64,000 bases of DNA from G965202915 sp965205955 (GTDB lineage: Bacteria; Pseudomonadota; Gammaproteobacteria; Eutrophobiales; Eutrophobiaceae): assembly GCA_965205955.1 (NCBI GenBank), contig OZ242192.1:124001-188000 (forward strand), in the 5' to 3' direction. The notes beneath the pieces are model-generated. The model had not been told where the DNA came from and did not search any database. It saw nothing but the letters and a program-made list of their open reading frames with translations. Within the stretch, counting starts at the first letter, position 1, and the number at the start of each line of letters is the position of its first letter. Made by a program: the position numbers and the translations under genes. Below, piece after piece: positions 36,491-45,061 of this stretch.

Positions 36491-36687
36491 GTCTCATGGA
36501 TGAGACATTAAAGAGGTTTTGTCTCATATCTTGCGGTTTATGCGACGCTAAGAGTTTTGTAGATCATGGATGAGACGCTAATGTTTTTGTGGCCCATAAA
36601 TTGCGATTTATGATTCACTACTGGTTTTATGGTTCGTGGATGAACCACTACTGGTTTTATAGATCATTTTTCTGGATATATGGTTCA
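36491..36687. repeat. Tandem 70-bp repeat, nearly three units, abutting the fic stop codon
   Basis: Units start at exactly 36491, 36561 and 36631. Each begins with a TGGATGA-centred sequence: GTCTCATGGATGAGAC, AGATCATGGATGAGAC and GGTTCGTGGATGAACC. The first and third are palindromes whose arms differ in a compensating way (GTCTC/GAGAC versus GGTTC/GAACC). Each unit also holds a weaker half-repeat with a GGTTTT/AGTTTT tail. The last unit runs up to the fic stop at 36688. Confidence 0.8.
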
Positions 36688-37797
36688 CTACTCTACAATC
36701 TGCTTCAACGTCGGGAACATATACAGGGATGGCTTGCGTCCTTTGCCCGAAATGATTTTGGTGATAATTCCGTCTTTTGTCAGGCGATTCAGCAGCCGGG
36801 TGACGCTCGGTCGGGGAACATTGGCTTCGCTTCGAAACCAAACTCCGGTGAACCAGAGGTTGGAAAAAATAAAGTTGGTAATCTGAGGGGTATATTGGGA
36901 GTGGGTCACTTGCTGCACTCGCAATAAGGTTTTCTCTTTCAGATCAATAATTGCCTGCGCCTTGCTGGCGTTGATGCGCGATTGCTGCGCGATGGCGCAC
37001 AAAAAGAATTCGATCCATTGCTCCCAGTCATCATCTGTTGTGATGCGGTTGAGACCGTCATAATAAGCATCGCGGTTTTTCTCCAGATATTCGCTGAGAT
37101 AAAAATAAGGCGTGGAAATTGTTTGCTTGTGGTAAAGAAACAACGGCATCAGCAGGCGGCCGATTCTGCCGTTGCCGTCCCAGAACGGGTGAATGATTTC
37201 AAACTGGGCATGAACGATGGCAAGTTGCACGAGCACATCTTTTTCTTTTCGGTGCATGTATTTTTCAAGGTTGGAAAACAGCTGTGGGATCCTTTGTGCT
37301 TCCGGCGGAATGTATTTTGCCTGTTCACGGGAAGCTCCGGGCCGGCCGATGAAGACCTCTCCGCTGCGGAACTTGCCGGGGTCTTTGTGTTTGCCCCGCA
37401 CCCCGGAGAGCAGTATTTTATGGGCTTCCATCAGCAGCCTGCCCGACAACGGTAAAGTCTTTAGTCGCTCAAAGGCCGCATCCACCGCCTTGTGGTAGTT
37501 GATGACTTCCTGAATATCATTGCGCTTTTCGCCTTGCGCTTTGCCCTCCGCCTGAAAGCGCAGCACATCCTCCAGCGAAGCCTGGGTCCCTTCAATCCGG
37601 GAGGATAGCACCGCTTCCTGCATCGTCAACGGCGACAACAACAATCTCGCATCGGGGATATTTTCTATTAGCGCATCAAAGTGTGCCAACTCTTTATGCG
37701 CGTCGCCGAGAACAGCAACCAACCGCCCCCAGTCAAGCGACTGGAGCGGCAAAGTTTCAGGAATGCAAGGCTCTACCATGTGTTTCATGCTCGGCAC
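36688..37797 (-). CDS. Fic family protein (class II, with C-terminal winged helix)
   Basis: 369 residues. The Fic motif HPFWDGNGRIGR has the catalytic His at about 203. An N-terminal inhibitory motif SSRIEG (65-70, pattern S/T-x3-E-G/N) blocks ATP binding until relieved, as in class II Fic proteins. The C-terminus (about 300-369) resembles a winged-helix DNA-binding domain (VPRPSVTRLLNRLTKDGIITKI). Fic enzymes usually AMPylate target proteins. The target is unknown. The gene is preceded by tRNA-Asn and followed by the 70-bp repeats. Confidence 0.93.
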   Translation of the reverse strand: MPSMKHMVEPCIPETLPLQSLDWGRLVAVLGDAHKELAHFDALIENIPDARLLLSPLTMQEAVLSSRIEGTQASLEDVLRFQAEGKAQGEKRNDIQEVINYHKAVDAAFERLKTLPLSGRLLMEAHKILLSGVRGKHKDPGKFRSGEVFIGRPGASREQAKYIPPEAQRIPQLFSNLEKYMHRKEKDVLVQLAIVHAQFEIIHPFWDGNGRIGRLLMPLFLYHKQTISTPYFYLSEYLEKNRDAYYDGLNRITTDDDWEQWIEFFLCAIAQQSRINASKAQAIIDLKEKTLLRVQQVTHSQYTPQITNFIFSNLWFTGVWFRSEANVPRPSVTRLLNRLTKDGIITKIISGKGRKPSLYMFPTLKQIVE

Positions 37798-37810
37798 TGG
37801 ATATAAAATC

Positions 37811-37886
37811 TGGCTCCCCGGGACGGGCTCGAACCGCCGACCTAGTGATTAACAGTCACCCGCTCTACCAACTGAGCTACCGGGGA
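37811..37886 (-). tRNA. tRNA-Asn (GTT)
   Basis: A 76-nt cloverleaf on the minus strand with encoded CCA. The acceptor arms TCCCCGG and CCGGGGA pair fully. The D-arm GCTCAGTTGGTAGAGC, the anticodon in CTGTTAA and the T-loop GTTCGAGCC are all present. It stands just upstream of fic. Confidence 0.97.
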
Positions 37887-37928
37887 ATAGTTGGATCAGG
37901 CTATGGTACTTGCTATTGCCCTATCGGG

Positions 37929-39125
37929 TCAACCTGCGGCCGCTTCCAGGTTTTTTGAAATTCTATCCATGCTTTCCTCGAGGTTTTTCATGCTGGTTGC
38001 GAATGAAATGCGTATATGACCCGGTGCGCCGAATGCCGAGCCGGGGATTGTTGAGACCTCGGCCTTGTCGAGAAAGAATGCGGCTAAGTCAATGTCATTG
38101 TCGATATTTTTGCTTTCGTTTATCAGGTTGCTCATATCGGGGAAGATATAGAATGTTCCTTCGGCGGGGAGACAATGAATGCCCGGCATATTTTGCAATC
38201 GGCCCAATACATAATCATGCCGTTGCCTGAATAGGCCGGCGCTTTCCCGGATACAGCTCTGATCCCCGCTCAGGGCCTCCACAGCCGCGGCCTGGGCAAT
38301 GGATGTTGCATTGGATGTGCTCTGGGACTGGATATTTTTAATCCCCTTGAGTAGCCATTCGGGGCCGCCGGCATAACCAATGCGCCACCCGGTCATGGAG
38401 TAGGCCTTGGAGACGCCGTTTACCACCACCGTGCGCTCGTACAGTTCCGGGCATACGTTGACGATGTTGTTAAATCGGTCTGCTCCCCAAAGGATGTGCT
38501 CATAGATGTCGTCGGTGACGACAAGGATTTGCGGAAATTCGCACAATACTTCGGCCAATGCGGCAAGTTCGTTTTTGCTGTAATAGCCGCCGGTGGGGTT
38601 GGCCGGACTGTTGATGATCATCATGCGGGTTTTTGCGCCGATCGCACTGCGCAATTGCCCGGGATTTATCTTGAATTTTTCCGGTATGCCCGTCGGTATA
38701 ATGCGGGCTTCTGCACCGGCAAGTTTGGCCATATCGGGATAGGACACCCAATAGGGGGCCGGTATGATAATTTCATCGCCGGGATTCAGGTATGCCTGGA
38801 ACAGGTTGAACAGGGAGTGTTTCGCCCCGCATGAAACGGCGATCTGGCCGGGTTGATATTCGAGATTGTTTTCACGCTGAAACTTGGCGATGATGGCCTG
38901 CTTCAATTCCGGCATGCCATCCGCGGCGGTATATTTGGTCAGCCCGTCATTAATGGCCTTTTTTGCCGCTTCCTTGATGTGTTCGGGGGTATCGAAATCG
39001 GGCTGCCCCGCGTCCAGTCCGATTATATTTTTGCCCTGGGCACGCAATGCCGCCGCTTTTGCGGTAATGGCAAGCGTCGGGGATGCCTTTATGCTCTGCG
39101 CACGTTGTGAAAGTGATCTGTCCAA
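37929..39125 (-). CDS. Aspartate aminotransferase (class I/II PLP enzyme)
   Basis: I prefer a TTG start at 39125 (398 residues, LDRSLSQRAQSIKASPTLAI), which fits homologues. The frame extends to an ATG at 39227, but that part looks unlike the family and would run over the uvrB start. PLP features: GLDAGQPDFDTPEHIKEAA, NSPANPTGGYYS, the Asp/Tyr pair VVTDDIYEH, and the PLP-lysine in VNGVSKAYSMTGWRIGY. It interconverts aspartate and 2-oxoglutarate with oxaloacetate and glutamate. It is divergent from uvrB. Confidence 0.93.
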   Translation of the reverse strand: MDRSLSQRAQSIKASPTLAITAKAAALRAQGKNIIGLDAGQPDFDTPEHIKEAAKKAINDGLTKYTAADGMPELKQAIIAKFQRENNLEYQPGQIAVSCGAKHSLFNLFQAYLNPGDEIIIPAPYWVSYPDMAKLAGAEARIIPTGIPEKFKINPGQLRSAIGAKTRMMIINSPANPTGGYYSKNELAALAEVLCEFPQILVVTDDIYEHILWGADRFNNIVNVCPELYERTVVVNGVSKAYSMTGWRIGYAGGPEWLLKGIKNIQSQSTSNATSIAQAAAVEALSGDQSCIRESAGLFRQRHDYVLGRLQNMPGIHCLPAEGTFYIFPDMSNLINESKNIDNDIDLAAFFLDKAEVSTIPGSAFGAPGHIRISFATSMKNLEESMDRISKNLEAAAG

Positions 39126-39198
39126 TTTTATCTCTTCAGGTGATTTTAAATTGCAGCAATATGTACTATACTCAAAACAACCGTTTTCAGAAACAGTT

Positions 39199-41223
39199 AT
39201 GTCCAAACAATTTACCCTAACTTCCAATTATCAGCCGGCCGGCGACCAGCCCACGGCTATCGAGAAACTGGTAACCGGCCTGAATGACGGGTTGCTGCAT
39301 CAGACCTTGCTGGGGGTAACCGGTTCCGGCAAAACCTTTTCCGTGGCCAACATTATCCAGATCCTCCAGCGGCCAACCATAATACTGGCGCCGAATAAAA
39401 CCCTCGCCGCTCAACTGTATGGCGAAATGAAAGAGTTTTTTCCAGAGAATGCCGTGGAATATTTTGTTTCCTATTATGATTATTACCAGCCGGAGGCATA
39501 CGTTCCGGCCTCGGATACCTACATTGAAAAAGACGCATCTATTAACCAGCAGATCGAACAAATGCGCCTTTCGGCAACCAAGGCCATTCTGGAAAGAACC
39601 GATACCATTATTGTCGCGACAGTGTCGGCTATATACGGCCTTGGGGATCCGCAAAGCTATCTGCAGATGATACTGCATTTGGACAGGGGGGATCAGATAG
39701 AACAGCGGACTTTGTTGCGGCGGCTGGCCGAACTGCAATACACAAGAAACGAGGTGGAGCTCCACAGGTCAACGTACCGCGTACATGGGGAGATCATAGA
39801 TGTTTTCCCGGCCGAATCGGAGCGCGAGGCGATCCGGATTGAGTTATTCGATGATGAAATCGAGTCGCTGAGCTATTTCGACCCGTTGACCGGCGAGTTA
39901 TTGCGCCGGGTGCCGCGTGTGACCATTCATCCGAAAACTCATTATGTAACCCGGAGACAGATCCTGCTCGATGCCGTGGAATCGGTCAGGACGGAACTCA
40001 AGGAGCGGGTTGCGCAACTGGAGTCGCTCAACAAGCTGGTTGAGGCGCAGCGGCTGGAGCAGCGCACACGCTTCGATATCGAGATGATCCTCGAAATCGG
40101 CTACTGCAGCGGAATAGAAAATTACTCGCGCTATTTATCCGGTCGCGCCGCCGGGCAGCCGCCGCCCACATTAATGGATTATTTACCGGAAAATGCGTTG
40201 CTGTTTGTCGATGAGAGTCACGTCACGGTCCCGCAACTGGGCGGAATGTACCGCGGGGATCGTTCGAGAAAGCAAAACCTGGTCGAATATGGCTTTCGCC
40301 TGCCTTCGGCGCTGGACAATCGGCCATTGCGCTTCGATGAATTTACCGCTCTTTCCCCGCAAACCGTTTTTATTTCGGCCACTCCGGGGGCTTACGAATC
40401 GGAGCATTCGGACAATACCGTCGAGCAGGTAGTCCGACCGACCGGGTTGCTGGAGCCGGAAGTGGAAATGAGGCCGGTCTCCAGCCAGGTGGATGATCTG
40501 CTGTCGGAAATCAGCAAGCGCACTGCGTTAAATGAGCGGGTACTGGTGACCACATTGACGAAGCGCATGTCCGAGGATTTGACCGATTATCTGGCCGAGC
40601 ATGGCGTACGCGTCAGATACCTGCATTCCGATGTGAACACGGTGGAGCGGGTCGAGATCATCCGTGATTTGCGCAGGGGTGAGTTCGATGTATTGGTCGG
40701 CATCAATTTATTGCGTGAAGGGCTGGATATGCCGGAGGTTTCATTGGTGGCCATTCTGGATGCGGACAAGGAGGGGTTTTTGCGTTCGGAGACTACCTTG
40801 ATACAGACTATCGGACGGGCGGCGCGAAATATCAACGGCAAGGCGATCCTTTATGCCGAAAAGGTCACCGGCTCGATACGGCGGGCAATGGAAGAAATAC
40901 AACGCAGGAGAATAAAGCAGCAGCAATTCAATGAGCGGCATGGGATTGAACCGAGAGGGATCAGCAAGGAGGTTGCCGATATCATGGAGGTCCCCGATAA
41001 GCGTTATACCGGGAAGAAGAGAAAATACGACAAGGTCGCCGAAGAGGCGGCCGTATATGACAACATGCCGCCGGAATTACTGGCAAGAAAGATACGGAAA
41101 CTGGAAGAGCAGATGTACCGGCACGCCCGCGATCTTGAATTTGAACAGGCGGCCAGGATAAGGGATGAGATACAGCAAATACAGGCAAACAGTATGGGGT
41201 TGCCGGATATCAAGGCGGGTTAG
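39199..41223 (+). CDS. uvrB: Excinuclease ABC subunit B
   Basis: 674 residues from the ATG at 39199 (MSKQFTLTSNYQPAGDQ); the open frame further upstream is antisense to the aminotransferase. Walker A is GVTGSGKTFS (Lys45). The beta-hairpin region YYDYYQPEAYVPASDTYIEKD, helicase motifs LLFVDESHVT and QTIGRAARN, and the C-terminal UVR motif (LARKIRKLEEQMYRHARDLEFEQAARIRDEI) are present. UvrB verifies DNA damage and positions UvrC in nucleotide excision repair. Confidence 0.98.
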   Translation: MSKQFTLTSNYQPAGDQPTAIEKLVTGLNDGLLHQTLLGVTGSGKTFSVANIIQILQRPTIILAPNKTLAAQLYGEMKEFFPENAVEYFVSYYDYYQPEAYVPASDTYIEKDASINQQIEQMRLSATKAILERTDTIIVATVSAIYGLGDPQSYLQMILHLDRGDQIEQRTLLRRLAELQYTRNEVELHRSTYRVHGEIIDVFPAESEREAIRIELFDDEIESLSYFDPLTGELLRRVPRVTIHPKTHYVTRRQILLDAVESVRTELKERVAQLESLNKLVEAQRLEQRTRFDIEMILEIGYCSGIENYSRYLSGRAAGQPPPTLMDYLPENALLFVDESHVTVPQLGGMYRGDRSRKQNLVEYGFRLPSALDNRPLRFDEFTALSPQTVFISATPGAYESEHSDNTVEQVVRPTGLLEPEVEMRPVSSQVDDLLSEISKRTALNERVLVTTLTKRMSEDLTDYLAEHGVRVRYLHSDVNTVERVEIIRDLRRGEFDVLVGINLLREGLDMPEVSLVAILDADKEGFLRSETTLIQTIGRAARNINGKAILYAEKVTGSIRRAMEEIQRRRIKQQQFNERHGIEPRGISKEVADIMEVPDKRYTGKKRKYDKVAEEAAVYDNMPPELLARKIRKLEEQMYRHARDLEFEQAARIRDEIQQIQANSMGLPDIKAG

Positions 41224-41333
41224 GGGAGTAGCTGTATATCTGCTTATGTTTTTTTGTCGCTTCAGGTCTGTAGTATGTGCCAAATTTGCCGGCAAATGAA
41301 AAAGTTTGTGAAACACGTTTCGGTCTGAGAGAC

Positions 41334-42191
41334 ATGCCTGGTATCCGTTCTTACAAACAAAAATTCAAAGCGCAACTAAGTAAATTTGTGGGCGGTTTGC
41401 AAAGACATATCAGCATGAAAGACGGACAGTGGACTGTAAAGGGGTTTATTGACATCTTCCGAAATGTTTATGCGATTTCATCGGACACAAAAATCGTGTC
41501 CAAAATACTGGAGATTCATCTGTTTCCCACAATACTGGAATTTGCCGAAAAGCATGGGTATAAAATTGTTCTTGCGGAGCATCAGAACTATTATCCAGAC
41601 TTATCTTTTGTGAAAATGGATAATGAAAACCTGAGGTTTGCCGTTGATTTCAAAACTACTTACCGGAACCCGAATAATCCGAGCGTTTGCAACGGCTTCA
41701 CACTTGGTTCTCATGGCAAATACTTTGAAGACCGCACAAGTGTAAAAAATATTCAGTTCCCATATAGCTCATACTCAGGTCATTTCTGTTTGGGAATTAT
41801 ATACAGCCGCGCAAGCAGAACAGATGTTAATGAAACCAAAATCCATGAGGTGGGGGATCTTCGCTCAATTGTTTCCGTTGTGAGGGACTTTCAGTTTTTT
41901 GTTGCAGAAAAGTGGAAAATTGCGAGCGATAAAAGCGGTAGTGGGAATACGGCAAACATAGGGAGCATCAAAAATATAGACGATATTCTCAATGAGAACG
42001 GGATGTTTTCAAAACTGGGTGAATCCTGGTTTGATGACTATTGGATGAATTATAATAAAATCACTGTGATGGATAGAAGTGGATCATCCAAAAAGATCGC
42101 TTCATTACAAGACTTCGTTGAGTATCGCAAGGGTGATGTGTCTCGGATTGTTTTCAAACGCACTCAGTCTCCCAAAAAGGTTGAAAAATGA
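41334..42191 (+). CDS. EcoRV-type type II restriction endonuclease
   Basis: About 285 residues from the ATG at 41334; a GTG start at 41277 would add 19. It matches EcoRV along its length from memory: SSDTKIVSKI, AEKHGYKIV, the active-site NYYPD followed by VDFKTTY (catalytic Asp, Asp and Lys), FTLGSHGKYF, and SGSGNTANIGSI near the C-terminus. EcoRV cuts GATATC. The target here may be the same but is not proven. It overlaps the methyltransferase by 4 bp. Confidence 0.88.
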   Translation: MPGIRSYKQKFKAQLSKFVGGLQRHISMKDGQWTVKGFIDIFRNVYAISSDTKIVSKILEIHLFPTILEFAEKHGYKIVLAEHQNYYPDLSFVKMDNENLRFAVDFKTTYRNPNNPSVCNGFTLGSHGKYFEDRTSVKNIQFPYSSYSGHFCLGIIYSRASRTDVNETKIHEVGDLRSIVSVVRDFQFFVAEKWKIASDKSGSGNTANIGSIKNIDDILNENGMFSKLGESWFDDYWMNYNKITVMDRSGSSKKIASLQDFVEYRKGDVSRIVFKRTQSPKKVEK

Positions 42192-43087
42192 AAATAACCG
42201 CTCCTCCGATAAAGTCTCAGGGGATCAAAACAAAACTTGTTCCTTTTATAAAAAGTGTAGTCCCGCATGAATTTGAAGGCTTATGGATAGAGCCATTTAT
42301 GGGCACGGGAGTTGTAGCGTTTAATCTTGCCCCTGATCGCGCACTGCTGTGCGATGCAAATCCTCACCTTATTAATTTTTATCAATCTTTGGCCAAGGGA
42401 AGTATTACGCCTGAAATAGTTCGGGATTTTCTGAGCAGGGAAGGGGACAACCTGCTGAAAAACGGTGAAAAACAGTATTATGAAATAAGAAAAAGATTTA
42501 ACAGCGATTACCATCCCCTGGATTTTCTATTTCTCAACAGAGCCGGTTTTAACGGAATGATTCGCTTTAACGGCAAAGGAGAGTTAAATACTCCTTTTTG
42601 CCGAAAAAGCAAAAGGTTCGCACGGGCGTATGTGACAAAAATTGTAAATCAGGTTGCGTATGTTGCCCAGCTGTTAAAGACAAAAGAATTCTCTTTTAAG
42701 TGCCAGAGTTTTGAAAAAACCATAGGGGAAGGCAGCGGGAAAGATATCGTTTATTGTGATCCTCCATACATTGACAGACATGTTGATTATTACAACGGAT
42801 GGGACGAGGTGGATGAAAAAACTCTGTATGAAGCGTTGTCAAAAACACCAGGCAAATTCATTTTGTCCACCTGGCATCACAATGATTTCAGGGAGAACAG
42901 GTATATTGAATCCCTGTGGAGCAGCTTTCGCATTATGACTTGCGAGCATTTCTATCATGTTGGCGGCAAGGAAAAGAACCGCAATCCGATGGTAGAAGCG
43001 ATTGTAACCAACTATGACGCTTCCATTTATGGATATAAAGAATCAAAAAAGCAGGAGCAATTAACTTTGTTTGAGAGACAAGTATAA
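42188..43087 (+). CDS. Dam-like adenine methyltransferase of the EcoRV-type system
   Basis: 299 residues, alpha-class adenine-N6 methyltransferase. The AdoMet motif is EPFMGTGVVAF and the catalytic motif DPPY is at 191-194. The region FLFLNRAGFNGMIRFNGKGELNTPF is typical of the Dam group, to which M.EcoRV belongs. The ATGA overlap with the endonuclease gene shows they form one unit. It protects host DNA from the paired nuclease. Composition is AT-richer than uvrB upstream, consistent with acquisition. Confidence 0.93.
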   Translation: MKITAPPIKSQGIKTKLVPFIKSVVPHEFEGLWIEPFMGTGVVAFNLAPDRALLCDANPHLINFYQSLAKGSITPEIVRDFLSREGDNLLKNGEKQYYEIRKRFNSDYHPLDFLFLNRAGFNGMIRFNGKGELNTPFCRKSKRFARAYVTKIVNQVAYVAQLLKTKEFSFKCQSFEKTIGEGSGKDIVYCDPPYIDRHVDYYNGWDEVDEKTLYEALSKTPGKFILSTWHHNDFRENRYIESLWSSFRIMTCEHFYHVGGKEKNRNPMVEAIVTNYDASIYGYKESKKQEQLTLFERQV

Positions 43088-43198
43088 ATGGCGGATAACA
43101 GGTTTATGCATGCGCCTGGATGGGAAATGCGCGATGTTAAAGAATTTCTGAAGAGGCACTATCGGCGTCCTACGTTTTCCTGCCCCAACTCATGGTAG
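43088..43198 (+). pseudogene. 36-codon open frame after the methyltransferase, probably a gene fragment
   Basis: Starts MADNRFMHAPGWEMRDVKEF directly after the methyltransferase stop and ends in TAG. It is too short and shows no family. The position suggests the start of a third gene truncated when the ATPase remnant or cassettes arrived. Confidence 0.3.
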
Positions 43199-43237
43199 AA
43201 TGAAGGACAATCGGAATTTTGCAGGAGAAAAACAATT

Positions 43238-43876
43238 ATGCCCAATCACCCCAGTGACGCGATTCGTGGAGCATTAGCACCTTACTACGTATTATTAGAT
43301 TGGTGGCTGTCAATCTCCCCGACGCGGCAGTTTCCCATAGTTACTTTTAAGGAGTTCAAAATCTCCAACTTCCGGGGCGTGTCGTCCGCTACACTCAACC
43401 TGGAGCAGAATGACATGATCTTGCTGCTCGGCTTGAACGAGTCCGGTAAAACCACGATTCTGAAGGCGATCGAAACGTTCGATTGCAGGAATGATCCTGT
43501 TCTGAACAAGCAGGACCCCAAGGAAGAGGCTAAGGCTTTCTTCACTGCAATCAGGAATAAATCAGACATCACATCCGACAAGTCTACCATCATCACCGCC
43601 AAAATTTCTTTGGAAGGAGAAATCGATGTGGAAGGGCAGGAGAAATTTGCTAAAAAAACACTTACCGATAATTCGCCCGACCCGAAGGAAATCAAGAGTA
43701 TGAAATCATTTTTGGAATCCGTCAATCGGGACGGAGAGGTGACAATCTCGCGTGTCATTCCGTTCAATTCAGGGAGACCCAAAAAATCCTTTTATCGGTT
43801 TGAATCCCCTCTCGCATTTGCGAAAGGAAAAACTTTGCTTTCGCAAATCATCATTATAAGCTATTATGGCAATTGA
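43238..43876 (+). pseudogene. Truncated AAA/ABC-type ATPase (N-terminal part only)
   Basis: 212 codons. From about residue 36 it reads like the start of an OLD/RecF-like ATPase: FKEFKISNFRGVSSATLNLE, then Walker A LLGLNESGKTTIL. The Walker B, signature and any nuclease domain are absent because the frame ends at 43876, next to the cassette region. The first 35 codons look unrelated. It is probably a non-functional remnant of a second defence-type ATPase. Confidence 0.7.
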
Positions 43877-43910
43877 TCAGAGTTACCTTAACTATCAAAT
43901 GGAGAAAGTC

Positions 43911-44177
43911 ATGTTCAGAGGAATAAAATTTTTTAGTCTAATCACTGCTTCACTAACAATTTTTGGCTGCGATGCAACTACGGATAATATAAACCAGCAA
44001 GTAGCAAATGATTCCGTTGCTCAGTATAACCTTTCGGTTAAGGGCGGTGATCCAATAGAAATATGTGTCCAAGCTGGAACGGTAGTTGCCGCATATAATC
44101 AAGCGCAGGATGAAGAAAACTATTTAAAATGGAAAGGAGTACAAAAATCAGCCTGCAAAAAAGCAGGCTTGCCATAA
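43911..44177 (+). CDS. Small putative lipoprotein carried by a gene cassette
   Basis: 88 residues from the ATG at 43911, which has GGAG seven bases upstream. A signal peptide MFRGIKFFSLITASLTIFGC ends in a lipobox-like IFGC, so the mature protein would start at Cys20 and be lipid-anchored. The rest (DATTDNINQQVANDSVAQYN and onwards) shows no known domain. It contains two further Cys. An attC-like site follows 8 bp after the stop, as expected for a cassette gene. Confidence 0.7.
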   Translation: MFRGIKFFSLITASLTIFGCDATTDNINQQVANDSVAQYNLSVKGGDPIEICVQAGTVVAAYNQAQDEENYLKWKGVQKSACKKAGLP

Positions 44178-44185
44178 ACTTATAT

Positions 44186-44241
44186 AGTTAACAAGGCAAG
44201 CAAGCCGACGAATAAATGTGCGGCTTCTTTTAGCGTTAGCT
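44186..44241 (+). repeat. attC-like recombination site 1
   Basis: Outer arms AGTTAAC and GTTAGCT pair apart from one G-T. An inner stem AAGCCG/CGGCTT encloses a 13-base loop (ACGAATAAATGTG). The CAAGCCGACG and AGCGTTAG parts resemble the attC of aadA cassettes. This marks the end of the lipoprotein cassette. Confidence 0.75.
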
Positions 44242-44264
44242 GCTCGTAAAATATTGAGAAATAA

Positions 44265-44969
44265 ATGAAGAAAGGCGCGGAAGACAAAATATTTTTGGAC
44301 AGCCCAGTTTTCGCTTGGAGCCTCGCGGGACTGATACTCTATTCAGCATTCTGCTTTTCTCTCGAGACACTACCAAGTCTAAGCGAAAACACTCGAGTAT
44401 TTTTGCGTTATTCTGAAATAGCTGTGGTTATTGTGTTCACAATTGAGTATCTCACTAGGTTGGTATTATCACAAAACCGGCTTATGTTTATTTTCAGCTT
44501 TTATGGTCTCATTGACCTTATTGCAATTCTTCCATTTTATCTGTCTTTCTCAGTAGACCTAAGAACACTTCGTCTAGTTAGGCTTATGCGCTTTTTTCGT
44601 ATTCTAAAGTTTGCGCGTTACAATACAGCGATCCAAAGGTTTGCAAAGGCACTTTATTTAGCAAAAGAAGAGTTGGTTATTTTTATTCTTGCCAGCCTTA
44701 TATTGCTGTATCTATCTGCTATTGGTATTTATCATTTCGAGCACACCGTTCAGCCGGATATTTTTAGGTCTATATTTGATTGCTTGTGGTGGTCTGTAAT
44801 AACATTAACAACTGTTGGGTACGGTGACATTTATCCTGTTACTACAGGTGGTCGCTTTTTTACTTTCATAGTTTTAATGGTTGGCCTTGGCTTGGTTGCC
44901 GTACCAACTGGTATAGTTGCTTCCGCATTGTCAGCGGTGCGTCGGCAGCAAGAGGAATCTAACAAATAA
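44265..44969 (+). CDS. Voltage-gated potassium channel-like protein, cassette-borne
   Basis: 234 residues with six membrane helices. The S4 voltage-sensor segment has regularly spaced Arg (RTLRLVRLMRFFRILKFARY). The pore loop has the selectivity filter TVGYGD, followed by S6. It fits bacterial Kv-type (Ion_trans) channels, but the cytoplasmic tail is short. The gene starts 29 bp after the recombination point of attC site 1, and its last codons are part of attC site 2, so it fills one cassette. Composition is AT-rich. Confidence 0.9.
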   Translation: MKKGAEDKIFLDSPVFAWSLAGLILYSAFCFSLETLPSLSENTRVFLRYSEIAVVIVFTIEYLTRLVLSQNRLMFIFSFYGLIDLIAILPFYLSFSVDLRTLRLVRLMRFFRILKFARYNTAIQRFAKALYLAKEELVIFILASLILLYLSAIGIYHFEHTVQPDIFRSIFDCLWWSVITLTTVGYGDIYPVTTGGRFFTFIVLMVGLGLVAVPTGIVASALSAVRRQQEESNK

Positions 44970-45015
44970 AGGCAGGGGACGCAGCAAAGCTGTGCCTCTG
45001 CTTTAGGCGTTATAC
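44957..45015 (+). repeat. attC-like recombination site 2
   Basis: The left arm ATCTAAC fits RYYYAAC and overlaps the last codons of the channel gene. The right arm is GTTATAC. The inner stem AAAGGCAGGGG pairs with CCTCTGCTTT with one unpaired G, as usual for attC. Confidence 0.72.
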
Positions 45016-45061
45016 CGACATATGTTAAGGCTGGCCTCAAATATTCAATAGAGGAATAAAT

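Noticed and set aside
36491..36687. CRISPR array
   Set aside because: The 70-bp units are tandem and diverged with no unique spacers of constant size, and no cas gene is in the window.
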